Assembly: GCA_903828515.1 (NCBI GenBank)
Contig: CAIKMD010000002.1
Location: forward strand, 62,001 to 126,000
Reading direction: 5' to 3'
Origin: an uncultured Rhodospirillales bacterium
GTDB lineage: Bacteria; Pseudomonadota; Alphaproteobacteria; ATCC43930; CGMCC-115725
DNA length: 64,000 nt
The notes beneath the pieces were generated by a model. That model was given only the letters and a program-made list of their open reading frames with translations, did no database searches and was not told where the DNA came from. The position numbers and the translations under genes are program-made. How positions within the stretch are numbered: position 1 is the stretch's first letter; every line of letters begins with the position of its first letter. This document shows, in pieces, positions 38,001 to 45,196 of this stretch.

Positions 38001-39305
38001 GGCGAGATCGATCGGCTCATAGATCGCCTCGACGCGCCCCGCCTCGATGCGCGAAAAATCGAGCAGCGTATTGACGAGCTTCAACAGCCTGACGCCGTTG
38101 CGGTGCATCAGCTCGAATTCGCTGCGCTCGGCCACCACGGTGGTGTTCGCCGGGTGGCGCACCAAAATGTCTTCGAGCGGGCTCAGCATCAGCGTGAGCG
38201 GCGTGCGGAATTCATGGCTCGCATTGGAGAAAAACGCGGTCTTGGCGCGATCGATCTCCGCCAATGCCTCGGCGCGATGGCGTTCCTCTTCATAGGCCTG
38301 CGCGTTGGCGAGCCCCGACGCGATTTGCCCGGCGACCAGATCGAGGAATCCGAGCGAGGCTTCGTCCAGCCGGCGATAGGGGTTCACCGCCGCGACGAGG
38401 AAGCCGGCGGCGGCGTCCTGGCCTTGCCGCGCGATCGGAACCAGCACGGCGTCGCGCGGCGTCTTATCCCAGGCGCCGGCTGGCGTCTGGTGGAATGGCT
38501 GATCGAGACCGCTGACGGTCAGGATATCGCGGCGCGCCAGGATTTTGCCGGCGGGCCACATCGCGTGGTCGTCGGCCGGATCGATGATGACCGGCGCGAT
38601 CGGGTGGCTCGGTGCAATGCCGGTGGCGCAGGCCAGGCTCGCCTTGCCGTCCGCGTTGAACAGGTAGGTCAGTGTGAAGGGCAAATCCTTGAGGTTCGCG
38701 CCAAGCTGCGTTTCGACCGCCGCGACCACTTCGGCCCGGGTGTTTTTACCCGCGATGTCGGAAGCCAAATCGCGCAACGTCGAGAGACGCCGTGCGTCGA
38801 TGATCCGGTCGGTTTCTTCGGTGACGACGCACAGCATGCCGACGATGTCGCCGTGGTCGTCGGCGAGGGGGGAATAGGAAAAGGAGTGGTAGGTTTCCTC
38901 GGGATAACCGCTGCGTTCCAGAAACAGAAGCAGGCCTTCGTCCCAGGTTGCCTCGCCGCTCTTGAGCACGTGTTCGATACGCGGGCCGATATCGGGCCAA
39001 ATTTCTTTCCAGACCTCGCGCGCCGACGAGCCGAGGGCCCAGCCATGTTTCACGCCGAGCGTCGGCCGATAGGCATCGTTGTAGAAGAAGGTGAGGTCGT
39101 CGCCCCAGCCCATCCACATCTGATAGCGGGATGTCAGGACGATGCGGATGCATGTCTTGAGGCTTTGCGGCCAGGATTCGGCCGGTCCCAGCGATGTCTT
39201 CGACCAGTCCTTGGCGCGCATCAGCGCACCCATTTCGCCGCCGCCGGAGAGAAAATCGGGCGCTGGAGCGAGGCTGCTTTTTTCCCGATTTACCGTGTTC
39301 ATCAT
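35037..39305 (-). CDS. Double hybrid sensor histidine kinase with two kinase cores and two receiver domains
   Basis: The tandem ATGs at 39305 and 39302 follow AGGGA, giving about 1422 residues; an upstream ATG at 39326 lacks a ribosome site. In order there are a PAS-like sensor (about 50-165), a GAF-like domain (about 175-340), a first HisKA with SHEFRTPL (His364), HATPase (NLISNAFKYTLDGE, GTGIGLALVQELV), a receiver (about 645-765, VLLADDNTDM, LILSDVMMPRLDG), two PAS domains (about 805-1045), a second HisKA with HDFNNMLTG (His1062), HATPase (NLVINARDAMPQGG, GTGLGLSMIYGFAKQSGG) and a C-terminal receiver (LLVTDVGLPNMNG). No transmembrane helix is evident, so it is cytoplasmic. No cognate output regulator is adjacent. 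The sensed signal is unknown. Confidence 0.93.
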   Translation of the reverse strand: MMNTVNREKSSLAPAPDFLSGGGEMGALMRAKDWSKTSLGPAESWPQSLKTCIRIVLTSRYQMWMGWGDDLTFFYNDAYRPTLGVKHGWALGSSAREVWKEIWPDIGPRIEHVLKSGEATWDEGLLLFLERSGYPEETYHSFSYSPLADDHGDIVGMLCVVTEETDRIIDARRLSTLRDLASDIAGKNTRAEVVAAVETQLGANLKDLPFTLTYLFNADGKASLACATGIAPSHPIAPVIIDPADDHAMWPAGKILARRDILTVSGLDQPFHQTPAGAWDKTPRDAVLVPIARQGQDAAAGFLVAAVNPYRRLDEASLGFLDLVAGQIASGLANAQAYEEERHRAEALAEIDRAKTAFFSNASHEFRTPLTLMLSPLEDILVRHPANTTVVAERSEFELMHRNGVRLLKLVNTLLDFSRIEAGRVEAIYEPIDLAAYTADLASTFRSAMDKAGLRFTVDCPSLPVRVHVDRDMWEKIVLNLISNAFKYTLDGEVEVALRSDDTGSRVALTVRDSGVGIPAHELPRLFERFHRIEGQGGRTHEGTGIGLALVQELVRLHGGTVQVDSVPGAGATFTVSIPTGTAHLPPDRVQSERTLAPTGITADAFVEEALRWLPGNEPAPESDLKTELLGLAPGTVVPSQRAAVLLADDNTDMRDYVRRLLGERYAVEAVSDGEAALEAARRRRPDLILSDVMMPRLDGFGLLRAVRNDSELRDVPVILLSARAGEEASVEGLEAGADDYLTKPFSARELLARVRANLDMASLRREAVRIENELRLEAQTAQERAEGILSSINDGFIMLDPDWRFTYVNAAAERMMGRTASDLIGKNRWEELPATVGGPVEENYRRAMEQRISVAFENYYPPWQKWFDIRAYPALDGGLSVYFQDITERKRAEETLRRINETLETQVAERTAELQDKEVRLRTIFETSYTYQGFMALDGTLLDANATSLAGIGASLGDVVGKPFWDTPWFSGTPGMREIVRRATPTVAAGETVRQEIRVNLPVGGWRWFDFQMRPVRDERGAIVAIVPEAVDMTGRRQAEEALRQSQKMEAIGQLTGGVAHDFNNMLTGIMGSLDLVRRRLDSGRSDGLDRFLDAASTSAQRAAALTQRLLAFARRQSLDIKATDVNALVVNVEDMLRRTLGENIALKTDLKRDLWPAMTDANQLESALLNLVINARDAMPQGGQVTIETAALNLDDAAARRTYDLQTGGYVVVRVSDTGCGMPADVIAKAFDPFFTTKPLGQGTGLGLSMIYGFAKQSGGHVRIDSEIDKGTMVELYLPRSTSNQQANVAPQAATPQGQGEMVLIVEDDDTVRALMTEVLEELGYNYMEAADARTAIPLLESKRPIDLLVTDVGLPNMNGRQLAEIARHHRPDLKVLFVTGYAENAAIRGNFLAPGMEMMTKPFALDALGAKIRKLIHPD

Positions 39306-39405
39306 TCCCTGGCTGCTTCGTCCCATCGTCGGTCACGCAGCAGAACGCAAGGATAGGTCAAAGGACTTGGCAGCCGAAACGAAAGGCGGCGAAGTCTCAA
39401 TTTTG

Positions 39406-41079
39406 TCACGCGGTCGAGGATTCGGCCCCCAGGAAGCTGTGGATTTGGGCCACGACGGCGGCGCCTTCGCCCACCGCCGCTGCCACGCGCTTGGTGGAGC
39501 CCGCGCGAACGTCGCCGATGGCGAAGACCCCCGCGTGACAGGTTTCCAACGGGAGGGCCGGTCGGCCCTCGGGGCGCGCCACGCCGGTCACGACGAAGCC
39601 CTTGGCGTCCGTCGTCACGCAATCCGCCCAGCCGGCGTTGGGATCGGCCCCGATAAACAGGAAAAGATGGCGCAGTTGGCAATGCCGGGTGGCGCCGGTG
39701 GCGCGCGCGCGAAAGGTCACCCCGGTCAGGCCGTCGCTCGGGTTTCCTTCCAGGATGCTGATTTCGGTGCCGACGTGAAGTTCGATATTCGGCTGTGCCC
39801 GGATGCGATCGATCAGATAGCGCGACATCGAGGCCTCGAGGCCGGGGCCGCGCACGATCATGTGGAGCTGTTTTACTTTCGCGGCAAGAAAGACGGCGGC
39901 CTGTCCGGCGGAATTGCCGGCGCCGACGAGGGCGACTTCTTCGCCCTCGCACAGTTTCGCTTCGACCGGCGAGGCCCAATAGGAAATCCCGGCGCCCTCG
40001 AACTCGGCCAGATTGACGATGTCCGGCCGGCGGTAGCGCGCGCCCGAGGCGATCACCACGGTACGCGCGCGCAGCTTGTCGCCGGTGGTGAGTTCGAGCA
40101 CCACGGGCTGCCCGGCCTGGCGGTCGCGATCGCCGCAATCGAGTTTCGCCACCTGGAGCGGGATGGCGATCTCGGCGCCGAATTTTTGCGCCTGGTTGAA
40201 GGCGCGCGCGGTGAGGGCCATGCCGGAAATGCCGGTCGGAAAACCGAGATAATTCTCGATCCGTGCCGAGGCACCTGCCTGTCCTCCGAACGCGCGTTGG
40301 TCGAGGACGAGAACCGAAAGACCTTCGGACGCCGCATAGACGGCCGTCGCAAGGCCCGCCGGACCGGCGCCGACCACGGCGACGTCATAGATTTTCGCGG
40401 GATCAAGGTCGGGCGTGATGCCCAGGCATCGTCCAGCCTCGGCATCGCTCGGGCGTTTCAGCACGGTGCCGTTCGGACAGACCATCAGCGGCAGTTCCTG
40501 CGGCAACACGCCGAGCCGTTCGACCAGCGCGCGGCCTTCGGCATCGTCGGCCGAATCCAGCAGCGTATGCGGATAGCCGTTGCGCGACAGAAAGCCCTGC
40601 AGCCGAACGACGTCCGGCGCGTCCGGGCGGCCGACCAGCACCGAGCCCGAACCGCCCGCTTCGAGCAGCCCGACACGGCGCAGGATGAACGCGCGCATGA
40701 CGATCTCGCCCAGTTCTGCCGACCCCACCATAAGCGCGCGGATATGGGCGGCGTCGAACGGCAGGGCGGTACAGCCATCGGTGCCGGCGCGCCCGGCCGC
40801 GAGCGACGCCCGTCCGGCCAACTGACTGAGCTCGCCGCTGAATTGGCCGACCGTCTCGACCGTGATCGGGGCTTCGTGAGCGAGCCCGTCCCGCCGCACG
40901 ACGTCGATCGATCCCCTGAGCACCAGCCAGGCCGAGGAATGGCGGTCGCCGATGTCGAACACGACTTCGCCGGGCGCAAAGTCGCGCGCTGGACCGCTGG
41001 CGAAACGCGTGGCCGTCTCGATCTGCGCCGCGTCGAGCACCGGGAACATCTGGTCGCGGCGGGTATCGATGGTGGCCAT
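39406..41079 (-). CDS. cNMP-binding / glutaredoxin-like / thioredoxin-reductase-like fusion
   Basis: The ATG at 41077-41079 follows AAGGGGGTAAGCACC and yields 557 residues. Residues about 20-135 form a cyclic-nucleotide-binding-like domain (FAPGEVVFDIGDRHSSAWLVLRGSIDVV). Residues about 165-235 look like a thioredoxin/glutaredoxin fold without a CxxC pair (VLVGRPDAPDVVRLQGFLSRNGYPHTLLD). From about 232 comes a TrxB-type FAD/NAD(P) module with VVGAGPAGLATAVYAASEG, GGQAGASARIENYLGFP, VALVGAGNSAGQAAVFLA and the C-terminal GVFAIGDVRAGSTKRVAAAVGEG. The redox CATC of thioredoxin reductase is replaced by Trp-Ala-Ser-Pro, so it cannot reduce thioredoxin in the usual way. The divergent neighbour is a UBP-type zinc finger protein; this pairing recurs in bacteria as far as I recall. 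Confidence 0.9.
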   Translation of the reverse strand: MATIDTRRDQMFPVLDAAQIETATRFASGPARDFAPGEVVFDIGDRHSSAWLVLRGSIDVVRRDGLAHEAPITVETVGQFSGELSQLAGRASLAAGRAGTDGCTALPFDAAHIRALMVGSAELGEIVMRAFILRRVGLLEAGGSGSVLVGRPDAPDVVRLQGFLSRNGYPHTLLDSADDAEGRALVERLGVLPQELPLMVCPNGTVLKRPSDAEAGRCLGITPDLDPAKIYDVAVVGAGPAGLATAVYAASEGLSVLVLDQRAFGGQAGASARIENYLGFPTGISGMALTARAFNQAQKFGAEIAIPLQVAKLDCGDRDRQAGQPVVLELTTGDKLRARTVVIASGARYRRPDIVNLAEFEGAGISYWASPVEAKLCEGEEVALVGAGNSAGQAAVFLAAKVKQLHMIVRGPGLEASMSRYLIDRIRAQPNIELHVGTEISILEGNPSDGLTGVTFRARATGATRHCQLRHLFLFIGADPNAGWADCVTTDAKGFVVTGVARPEGRPALPLETCHAGVFAIGDVRAGSTKRVAAAVGEGAAVVAQIHSFLGAESSTA

Positions 41080-41126
41080 GGTGCTTACCCCCTTAAGCGA
41101 AGTCGCGATTTTTGCACGGAACGACA

Positions 41127-41164
41127 CCGGTCCTCGGACCGGCGGCCGATGCTACATATATAAT
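41127..41164 (+). promoter_or_regulatory. Candidate promoter with operator for the UBP zinc finger gene
   Basis: A perfect TATAAT lies at 41159-41164, 27 bases before the start at 41192. About 17 bases upstream, in the -35 region, is a perfect inverted repeat, CCGGTCC-TC-GGACCGG (41127-41142), but no TTGACA-like hexamer. That pattern suits a promoter whose -35 contact is replaced or blocked by a regulator binding the palindrome. Function is inferred. Confidence 0.45.
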
Positions 41165-41191
41165 ATGGGACCAACCGACGGAGACGAAACC

Positions 41192-41464
41192 ATGGCATTA
41201 CGCTGCACCCACCTCGATCAGATTCATGATGTCCAGCCTCGCACGCCCCAGGGATGCGAGGAATGCCTGAAGACCGGCGGGCACTGGGTTCACCTTCGGC
41301 TTTGCCTCACGTGCGGCCATGTCGGCTGTTGCGATCAGTCGCCGGGCAAGCACGCGACCAAGCACTTCCATCACACCCAGCACGCGATCATGAAGAGCTT
41401 TCAGCCCGACGAGGATTGGGGCTGGTGCTACGTCGATGAGCTGATGTTCGAGCCGGCGCCGTAG
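41192..41464 (+). CDS. UBP-type (ZnF-UBP) zinc finger protein
   Basis: The 90-residue protein from the ATG at 41192 (GGAGACG upstream) is a single ZnF-UBP domain. Zinc ligand candidates are Cys5, His7, Cys22, Cys25, Cys38, Cys41, Cys46, His54, His58 and His60 in the pattern CTH...GCEECL...LRLCLTCGHVGCCDQSPGKHATKHFHHTQH. In eukaryotes this fold binds the C-terminal tail of ubiquitin; stand-alone bacterial copies have no proven function. Trp-rich C-terminal residues (EDWGWCYVDELMF) are typical of the bacterial copies. It is divergent from the cNMP/reductase-like fusion gene, with 112 bases between the two starts, hinting at a shared role, possibly recognition of a peptide C terminus coupled to redox sensing (inference). 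Confidence 0.92.
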   Translation: MALRCTHLDQIHDVQPRTPQGCEECLKTGGHWVHLRLCLTCGHVGCCDQSPGKHATKHFHHTQHAIMKSFQPDEDWGWCYVDELMFEPAP

Positions 41465-41467
41465 ATT

Positions 41468-41968
41468 CTAGGCGAGCGATCGCCGCTCGGGATGAAATCT
41501 CCGGGCGGCGACGAAACCGGCCAGCACGAAGATGACCAGCACCGCGATTTGGGCTGCGAGGAAGGGCGGCTCGGATTGCGTCGGCGCCAGCGGCCGCAGG
41601 AACGGGAGCTTCTGGAACGATTGAACCACGCCGACGAAGACGTTGAGGTACAGCGCCAGCACGGCGCAGGCGACATAGATCCAGCGCCAGGATCGCGCGA
41701 GGCGCACGATATAAAGCGCGACGATCGCGATGGCGAGCGCGACCAGGGAAATCGCCCCGACGATCTGCGACGGTCCGACGGCGGTGAACGGGAACATGAA
41801 GCCCGTCACGCTCGTCAGAATCGTGGTGAGGAGAAAGAGCCCGGTCCACCCGCCGTAGCGTTTTGTTCGCAACATGCCGATCAGGACGACGAGGCCGGAA
41901 AAAATTCCGATCAGGCTGATGACGACGTGTACGAGCGTAAACGTCGGTAGCGACATTCCCAACATCAT
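41468..41968 (-). CDS. Small integral membrane protein of unknown function
   Basis: The 166-residue protein has about five predicted membrane helices: VHVVISLIGIFSGLVVLIGML, LFLLTTILTSVTGFMF, AISLVALAIAIVALYIV, IYVACAVLALYLNVFVGVV and FLAAQIAVLVIFVLAGFVAA. It has few charged residues apart from the loops (RTKRYGG, RLARSWRW). No family motif is recognised. It converges with the UBP zinc finger gene, leaving three bases between the stops, and is 22 bases upstream of the end of the flavoprotein gene at 41991 in the reading direction, so the two may be transcribed together. Confidence 0.72.
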   Translation of the reverse strand: MMLGMSLPTFTLVHVVISLIGIFSGLVVLIGMLRTKRYGGWTGLFLLTTILTSVTGFMFPFTAVGPSQIVGAISLVALAIAIVALYIVRLARSWRWIYVACAVLALYLNVFVGVVQSFQKLPFLRPLAPTQSEPPFLAAQIAVLVIFVLAGFVAARRFHPERRSLA

Positions 41969-41990
41969 CGGACGCCCCCCTTTTTGAAGT

Positions 41991-43163
41991 TCACACCCGG
42001 TGGCCGTAGAGCCAGTCGATCATCGAGAAATCGTCGGCGGCGCGTTTGCCGACGATCTGCTGGCGGACCTGGGCCGCGATGCCGTCGAGATGGAAGAACG
42101 CACCCATGGCGCGCGAGGTGAGCTGAACCCGGGCGGTGTGAAGCTTGCGCGCTTCCTGGTACGCGACCAGGGCCGCCGTGGGGTCGCTGCGTCCCTCGGC
42201 GAGATGCTTGGCAAGCGACATCGCGTCCTCGATCGCCTGACAGGCGCCTTGCGCGATGTATTGCAGCATCGGGTGCGCGGCGTCACCCATCAGGGCGATG
42301 CGGTTGCGGGCCCAGGTGCCGATCGGGTTGCGGTCGAACATCGGCCAGCGTTTGTCGCGCCACATCAGCTTGGCGCAGTCGCGGACGTAGTCGCAGGTCT
42401 GGGCGAAATGGGCGTCGAGTTCCTCGGGGCCGCCCCAATCGTCGCTGCCGGGCACATAGCTCGGGCTGCGGAATACCGCGACCTGATTATAAAGCTCGCC
42501 GCGCCGGATCGGGTATTGGACGAAATGCATGCCGGGACCGACCCACATGACGACGTTGTCGAGCCCGGCATGGCTCGACATTTTTTCGATCGGGATGGTG
42601 CCGCGATAGGCGACATAGCCGACGCCGACCGGCGCGTCGTCGACGATGAAGCGCCGGACGCGCGACCACAGCCCGTCGGCGCCGATCAGGACATCCGCGT
42701 CGAGCACGCTGCCGTCGGCGAGTTTGGCCCTCGCGTGATCGCCGGCATCCTCGACCGCGATCATCTCGCGTCCGGCTTCGAGCATGATCAGCTTTTCGGT
42801 CTTGCAGGCTTCCAGCAACACGTTGAGCAGGTCGCTGCGATGCATGACGAGATAGGGCTGGCCGAAATGGCCGCGGAATTTCTCGCCGACATCGATCGCG
42901 GTGATCGGCTGCATGGCGAGCGCGTCCATCCAGACGAGGCGGCTCGGGAACACCGCGTGCTTGGCGAGTTCGGGCACTATGCCCAATTCGTCGAGCACCT
43001 GCATGGCGTTCGGCGCGAGCTGCAGCCCGGCGCCGATCTCGCCGAAATCCTGTGCCTTCTCGATCACATGCACGGGCAGGCCACGGCGCGCCAGCGCCAG
43101 CGCCGTCGTCAGGCCGCCGATCCCGCCGCCGATGATGAGGGTCTTCAATCGCGTCGCGGCCAT
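41991..43163 (-). CDS. FAD-dependent monooxygenase, salicylate 1-hydroxylase / 3-hydroxybenzoate 6-hydroxylase type
   Basis: The start ATG (43161-43163) has GAGGAAACC upstream and gives 390 residues. Class A flavoprotein features are GGGIGGLTTALALARRG at the N terminus, the GAGLQLAPNAMQVLDELGI block characteristic of the salicylate hydroxylase branch, the DG motif DVLIGADGLWSRVR and the GD motif RIALMGDAAHPMLQYIAQGACQAIEDA. Such enzymes hydroxylate, and often decarboxylate, benzoates using NADH and O2. A LysR gene lies 25 bases upstream and on the same strand, a typical regulatory pairing. Alternative family members act on 6-hydroxynicotinate (NicC), which would tie in with the NicX-like enzyme at 60641, but the sequence alone does not decide. 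Confidence 0.9.
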   Translation of the reverse strand: MAATRLKTLIIGGGIGGLTTALALARRGLPVHVIEKAQDFGEIGAGLQLAPNAMQVLDELGIVPELAKHAVFPSRLVWMDALAMQPITAIDVGEKFRGHFGQPYLVMHRSDLLNVLLEACKTEKLIMLEAGREMIAVEDAGDHARAKLADGSVLDADVLIGADGLWSRVRRFIVDDAPVGVGYVAYRGTIPIEKMSSHAGLDNVVMWVGPGMHFVQYPIRRGELYNQVAVFRSPSYVPGSDDWGGPEELDAHFAQTCDYVRDCAKLMWRDKRWPMFDRNPIGTWARNRIALMGDAAHPMLQYIAQGACQAIEDAMSLAKHLAEGRSDPTAALVAYQEARKLHTARVQLTSRAMGAFFHLDGIAAQVRQQIVGKRAADDFSMIDWLYGHRV

Positions 43164-43188
43164 CCGGTTTCCTCTTTGCTCCGACTTA

Positions 43189-44118
43189 TTAGGCGACGTT
43201 GCGGATCGCGGCGAGGCCCTTGAGGCGCTTGCGCAACAGGCCCGCGATGGCAACGCCGCATGATTTGGCCAGCGGATCCTCGATCCCGGGGCGAACCGCC
43301 ATATCGACCGAAACGAGGCGCGGTGTGGCGAGCCGGATCCGGACCAGCTCGCCGGCATCGAGTTCGGTCGGGGCGCAGAGCGCCGGGAGGACCGCGATGC
43401 CGATGCCGCTGCGCACCATCAGTTTGGCCGCGCCGACCGTATCGGAAATCGCCACGACGTTGGGCTCCAGCCCCTTGTCGTTGAACATCGATTGCACCAG
43501 TTCGCCGTAGCCGGCATTCGGCTCGGTAATGACGAGCGGCGTATCGGCGATTTCGGCGAGATCGATGGCGCCTTTTTTCTTCAGCAGCTTGTGCCCGGCC
43601 GGCACGAATACCGCCATCTCGACCGAACCCAATTCCTCGCGTTTCAGCTCAGGCAGAAGATGGCTCGCGCTGATTTCGACGATGATGCCGAGACCGAGCG
43701 CGCCCTGCAGGATCTGGCGCTGGATGGTCGGCGAGGGGGCGGTCGCCAGTTCGAGGCGAAGATGCGCGAGTTCGTCGCGCAGCGCCTCGATCACCAGTGG
43801 AATGACGAAGGGGGCGATCCCGGAACTGATCCCGATGGCGAGGCCGCGTGTCGGGCCGCGGCGCAGGCGCCGGGCGACGTCGGCAAGCCCGGTGAGCCGC
43901 GTCATCGCCTGTTCGGTCTGGTCGAGGAATTTGCGTCCGAGGAAGGTTGCTTCGACACCGCGCGCCGTCCGCGCGAAGAGGGCGAACCCGAGTTCTTCCT
44001 CGAGAACCCGCACCTGCTGGCTGACCGAGGGTTGCGAGACGTTGAGACGCCGCGCCGCGCGGCTGAAACCGCGTTCGTCGCGAACGGCGAGCGCATAGCG
44101 AAGCTGGCGTTCGTTCAT
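43189..44118 (-). CDS. LysR family transcriptional regulator
   Basis: The 309-residue protein has the LysR helix-turn-helix LRYALAVRDERGFSRAARRLNVSQPSVSQQVRVLEEELGFALFARTARGVEATFLG and an effector domain beginning LAIGISSGIAPFVIPLVIEAL. It precedes the salicylate-hydroxylase-like gene on the same strand by 25 bases and is divergent from the large nine-gene operon starting at 44314. The 195-base divergent gap contains the palindromic site at 44167. It therefore may control one or both units in response to an aromatic co-inducer. Confidence 0.93.
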   Translation of the reverse strand: MNERQLRYALAVRDERGFSRAARRLNVSQPSVSQQVRVLEEELGFALFARTARGVEATFLGRKFLDQTEQAMTRLTGLADVARRLRRGPTRGLAIGISSGIAPFVIPLVIEALRDELAHLRLELATAPSPTIQRQILQGALGLGIIVEISASHLLPELKREELGSVEMAVFVPAGHKLLKKKGAIDLAEIADTPLVITEPNAGYGELVQSMFNDKGLEPNVVAISDTVGAAKLMVRSGIGIAVLPALCAPTELDAGELVRIRLATPRLVSVDMAVRPGIEDPLAKSCGVAIAGLLRKRLKGLAAIRNVA

Positions 44119-44166
44119 CGTTCTCCCTCCGCCGGGCCCCGGACCGGGCGCCGGCCCGATGCCAAT

Positions 44167-44187
44167 ATAGCGGCCCTATGGGCCTAT
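44167..44187. promoter_or_regulatory. Candidate LysR binding site (imperfect palindrome)
   Basis: ATAGCGGCCCTATGGGCC followed by TAT pairs ATAG with CTAT and GGCCC with GGGCC around a TAT centre, with one extra base in the left half. It lies 49 bases upstream of the LysR start and 126 bases upstream of the hydrolase start. The dyad and position suit a LysR recognition site; no binding data can be read from the sequence. Confidence 0.45.
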
Positions 44188-44313
44188 TAGAATTCGCTCT
44201 TGGACCCCTCGGAAATGCCCCGTTAGTGACCAAGGACGAGAAAGTGCTTGAGCGCCGCGTTTGCACCAGCGCACACTTTCGACCGGCGATCACAGCGGAC
44301 GGGGAGTGGGCTC

Positions 44314-45168
44314 ATGCCGAAGGTCAAAATCCGCAGCGGCATCGAGATGTATTACGAGGTACATGGCGAGGGCGAGCCGCTTGTGCTCATCGCCGGTACC
44401 GGGTCGCATTGGCAGAAATGGGAGTTGTTCCAACTCCCGTATTTCTCGAAATACTACAAAACCATCGTCTTCGATCATCGCGGCACCGGCCAGTCGGACA
44501 TGCCGGACTCGCCCTATTCGATCGAGATGTTCGCGTCGGACCTGGCGGAGCTGCTCGACGCCATTTCGATCAAGGGTCCGGTCCATGTCGTGGGTCACTC
44601 GATGGGCGGGCAGGTCGCCCAGCAATTCGCGCTCGACTACCCCGATAAGGTGCGCGGCCTGGTCCTGGCCGATACCGGCTCCGGTCCGTTCCCCGGCCAC
44701 GATTTCGAGCGCGGGATTCCGATCGTCACCGCGATGACCTTCGCCAAGGTCGGCACGGTCGCCGAGCGTCTCAAGGATTCGCATCTCGGCGAGTTCTGGT
44801 ACACGCCCGAATTCCGCGAGAAGCGCAAGGACGTGATGGCGAAGATCATCGAAAGTGCGATGCTCTGGCCGCCGCCGCTCAAACCCTATCTGCGCCACAT
44901 CATCGCGCGCCAGAATTTCAACATCACTGACAAGCTCGACCGCATCGTCGTGCCGACGCTGATCATGGTCGGCGAGGACGACAAGTTCGCGGAAGGCACC
45001 GGCGCCTTCATCAAGCAGTGCCGTCATCTCTACACCAAGATCAGGGGCTCGAAGCTCGTGGTCGTGCCGCATGCGCGTCACGGCATCTTCTGGGAACAGC
45101 CGGAATTCGTGAACGACACGATTCACAAATTCCTCAAGAAGGTGAGCAAGGAGAGCGCCGACGCCTGA
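44314..45168 (+). CDS. Alpha/beta hydrolase (PcaD/MhpC-like)
   Basis: The ATG at 44314 follows GGGGAGTGG and gives 284 residues. The fold is clear: oxyanion-hole strand EPLVLIAGTGSHW, nucleophile elbow GHSMGG with Ser96, an acid in LIMVGEDDKF, and the catalytic His256 within HARHGIFWEQPEF. Family members cleave C-C bonds of meta-cleavage products, hydrolyse enol-lactones, or act as esterases. It opens the nine-gene plus-strand unit and precedes a binding protein by 28 bases. The substrate is unknown, and the lid region (residues about 125-190) gives no diagnostic motif. Confidence 0.9.
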   Translation: MPKVKIRSGIEMYYEVHGEGEPLVLIAGTGSHWQKWELFQLPYFSKYYKTIVFDHRGTGQSDMPDSPYSIEMFASDLAELLDAISIKGPVHVVGHSMGGQVAQQFALDYPDKVRGLVLADTGSGPFPGHDFERGIPIVTAMTFAKVGTVAERLKDSHLGEFWYTPEFREKRKDVMAKIIESAMLWPPPLKPYLRHIIARQNFNITDKLDRIVVPTLIMVGEDDKFAEGTGAFIKQCRHLYTKIRGSKLVVVPHARHGIFWEQPEFVNDTIHKFLKKVSKESADA

Positions 45169-45196
45169 CCGGTTCGATTGGCAATAGGAGATGACG

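Noticed and set aside
39142-41163. 673-codon open frame on the plus strand
   Set aside because: It runs antisense to the reductase-like fusion and the 5-prime end of the kinase gene; no domain is recognisable.
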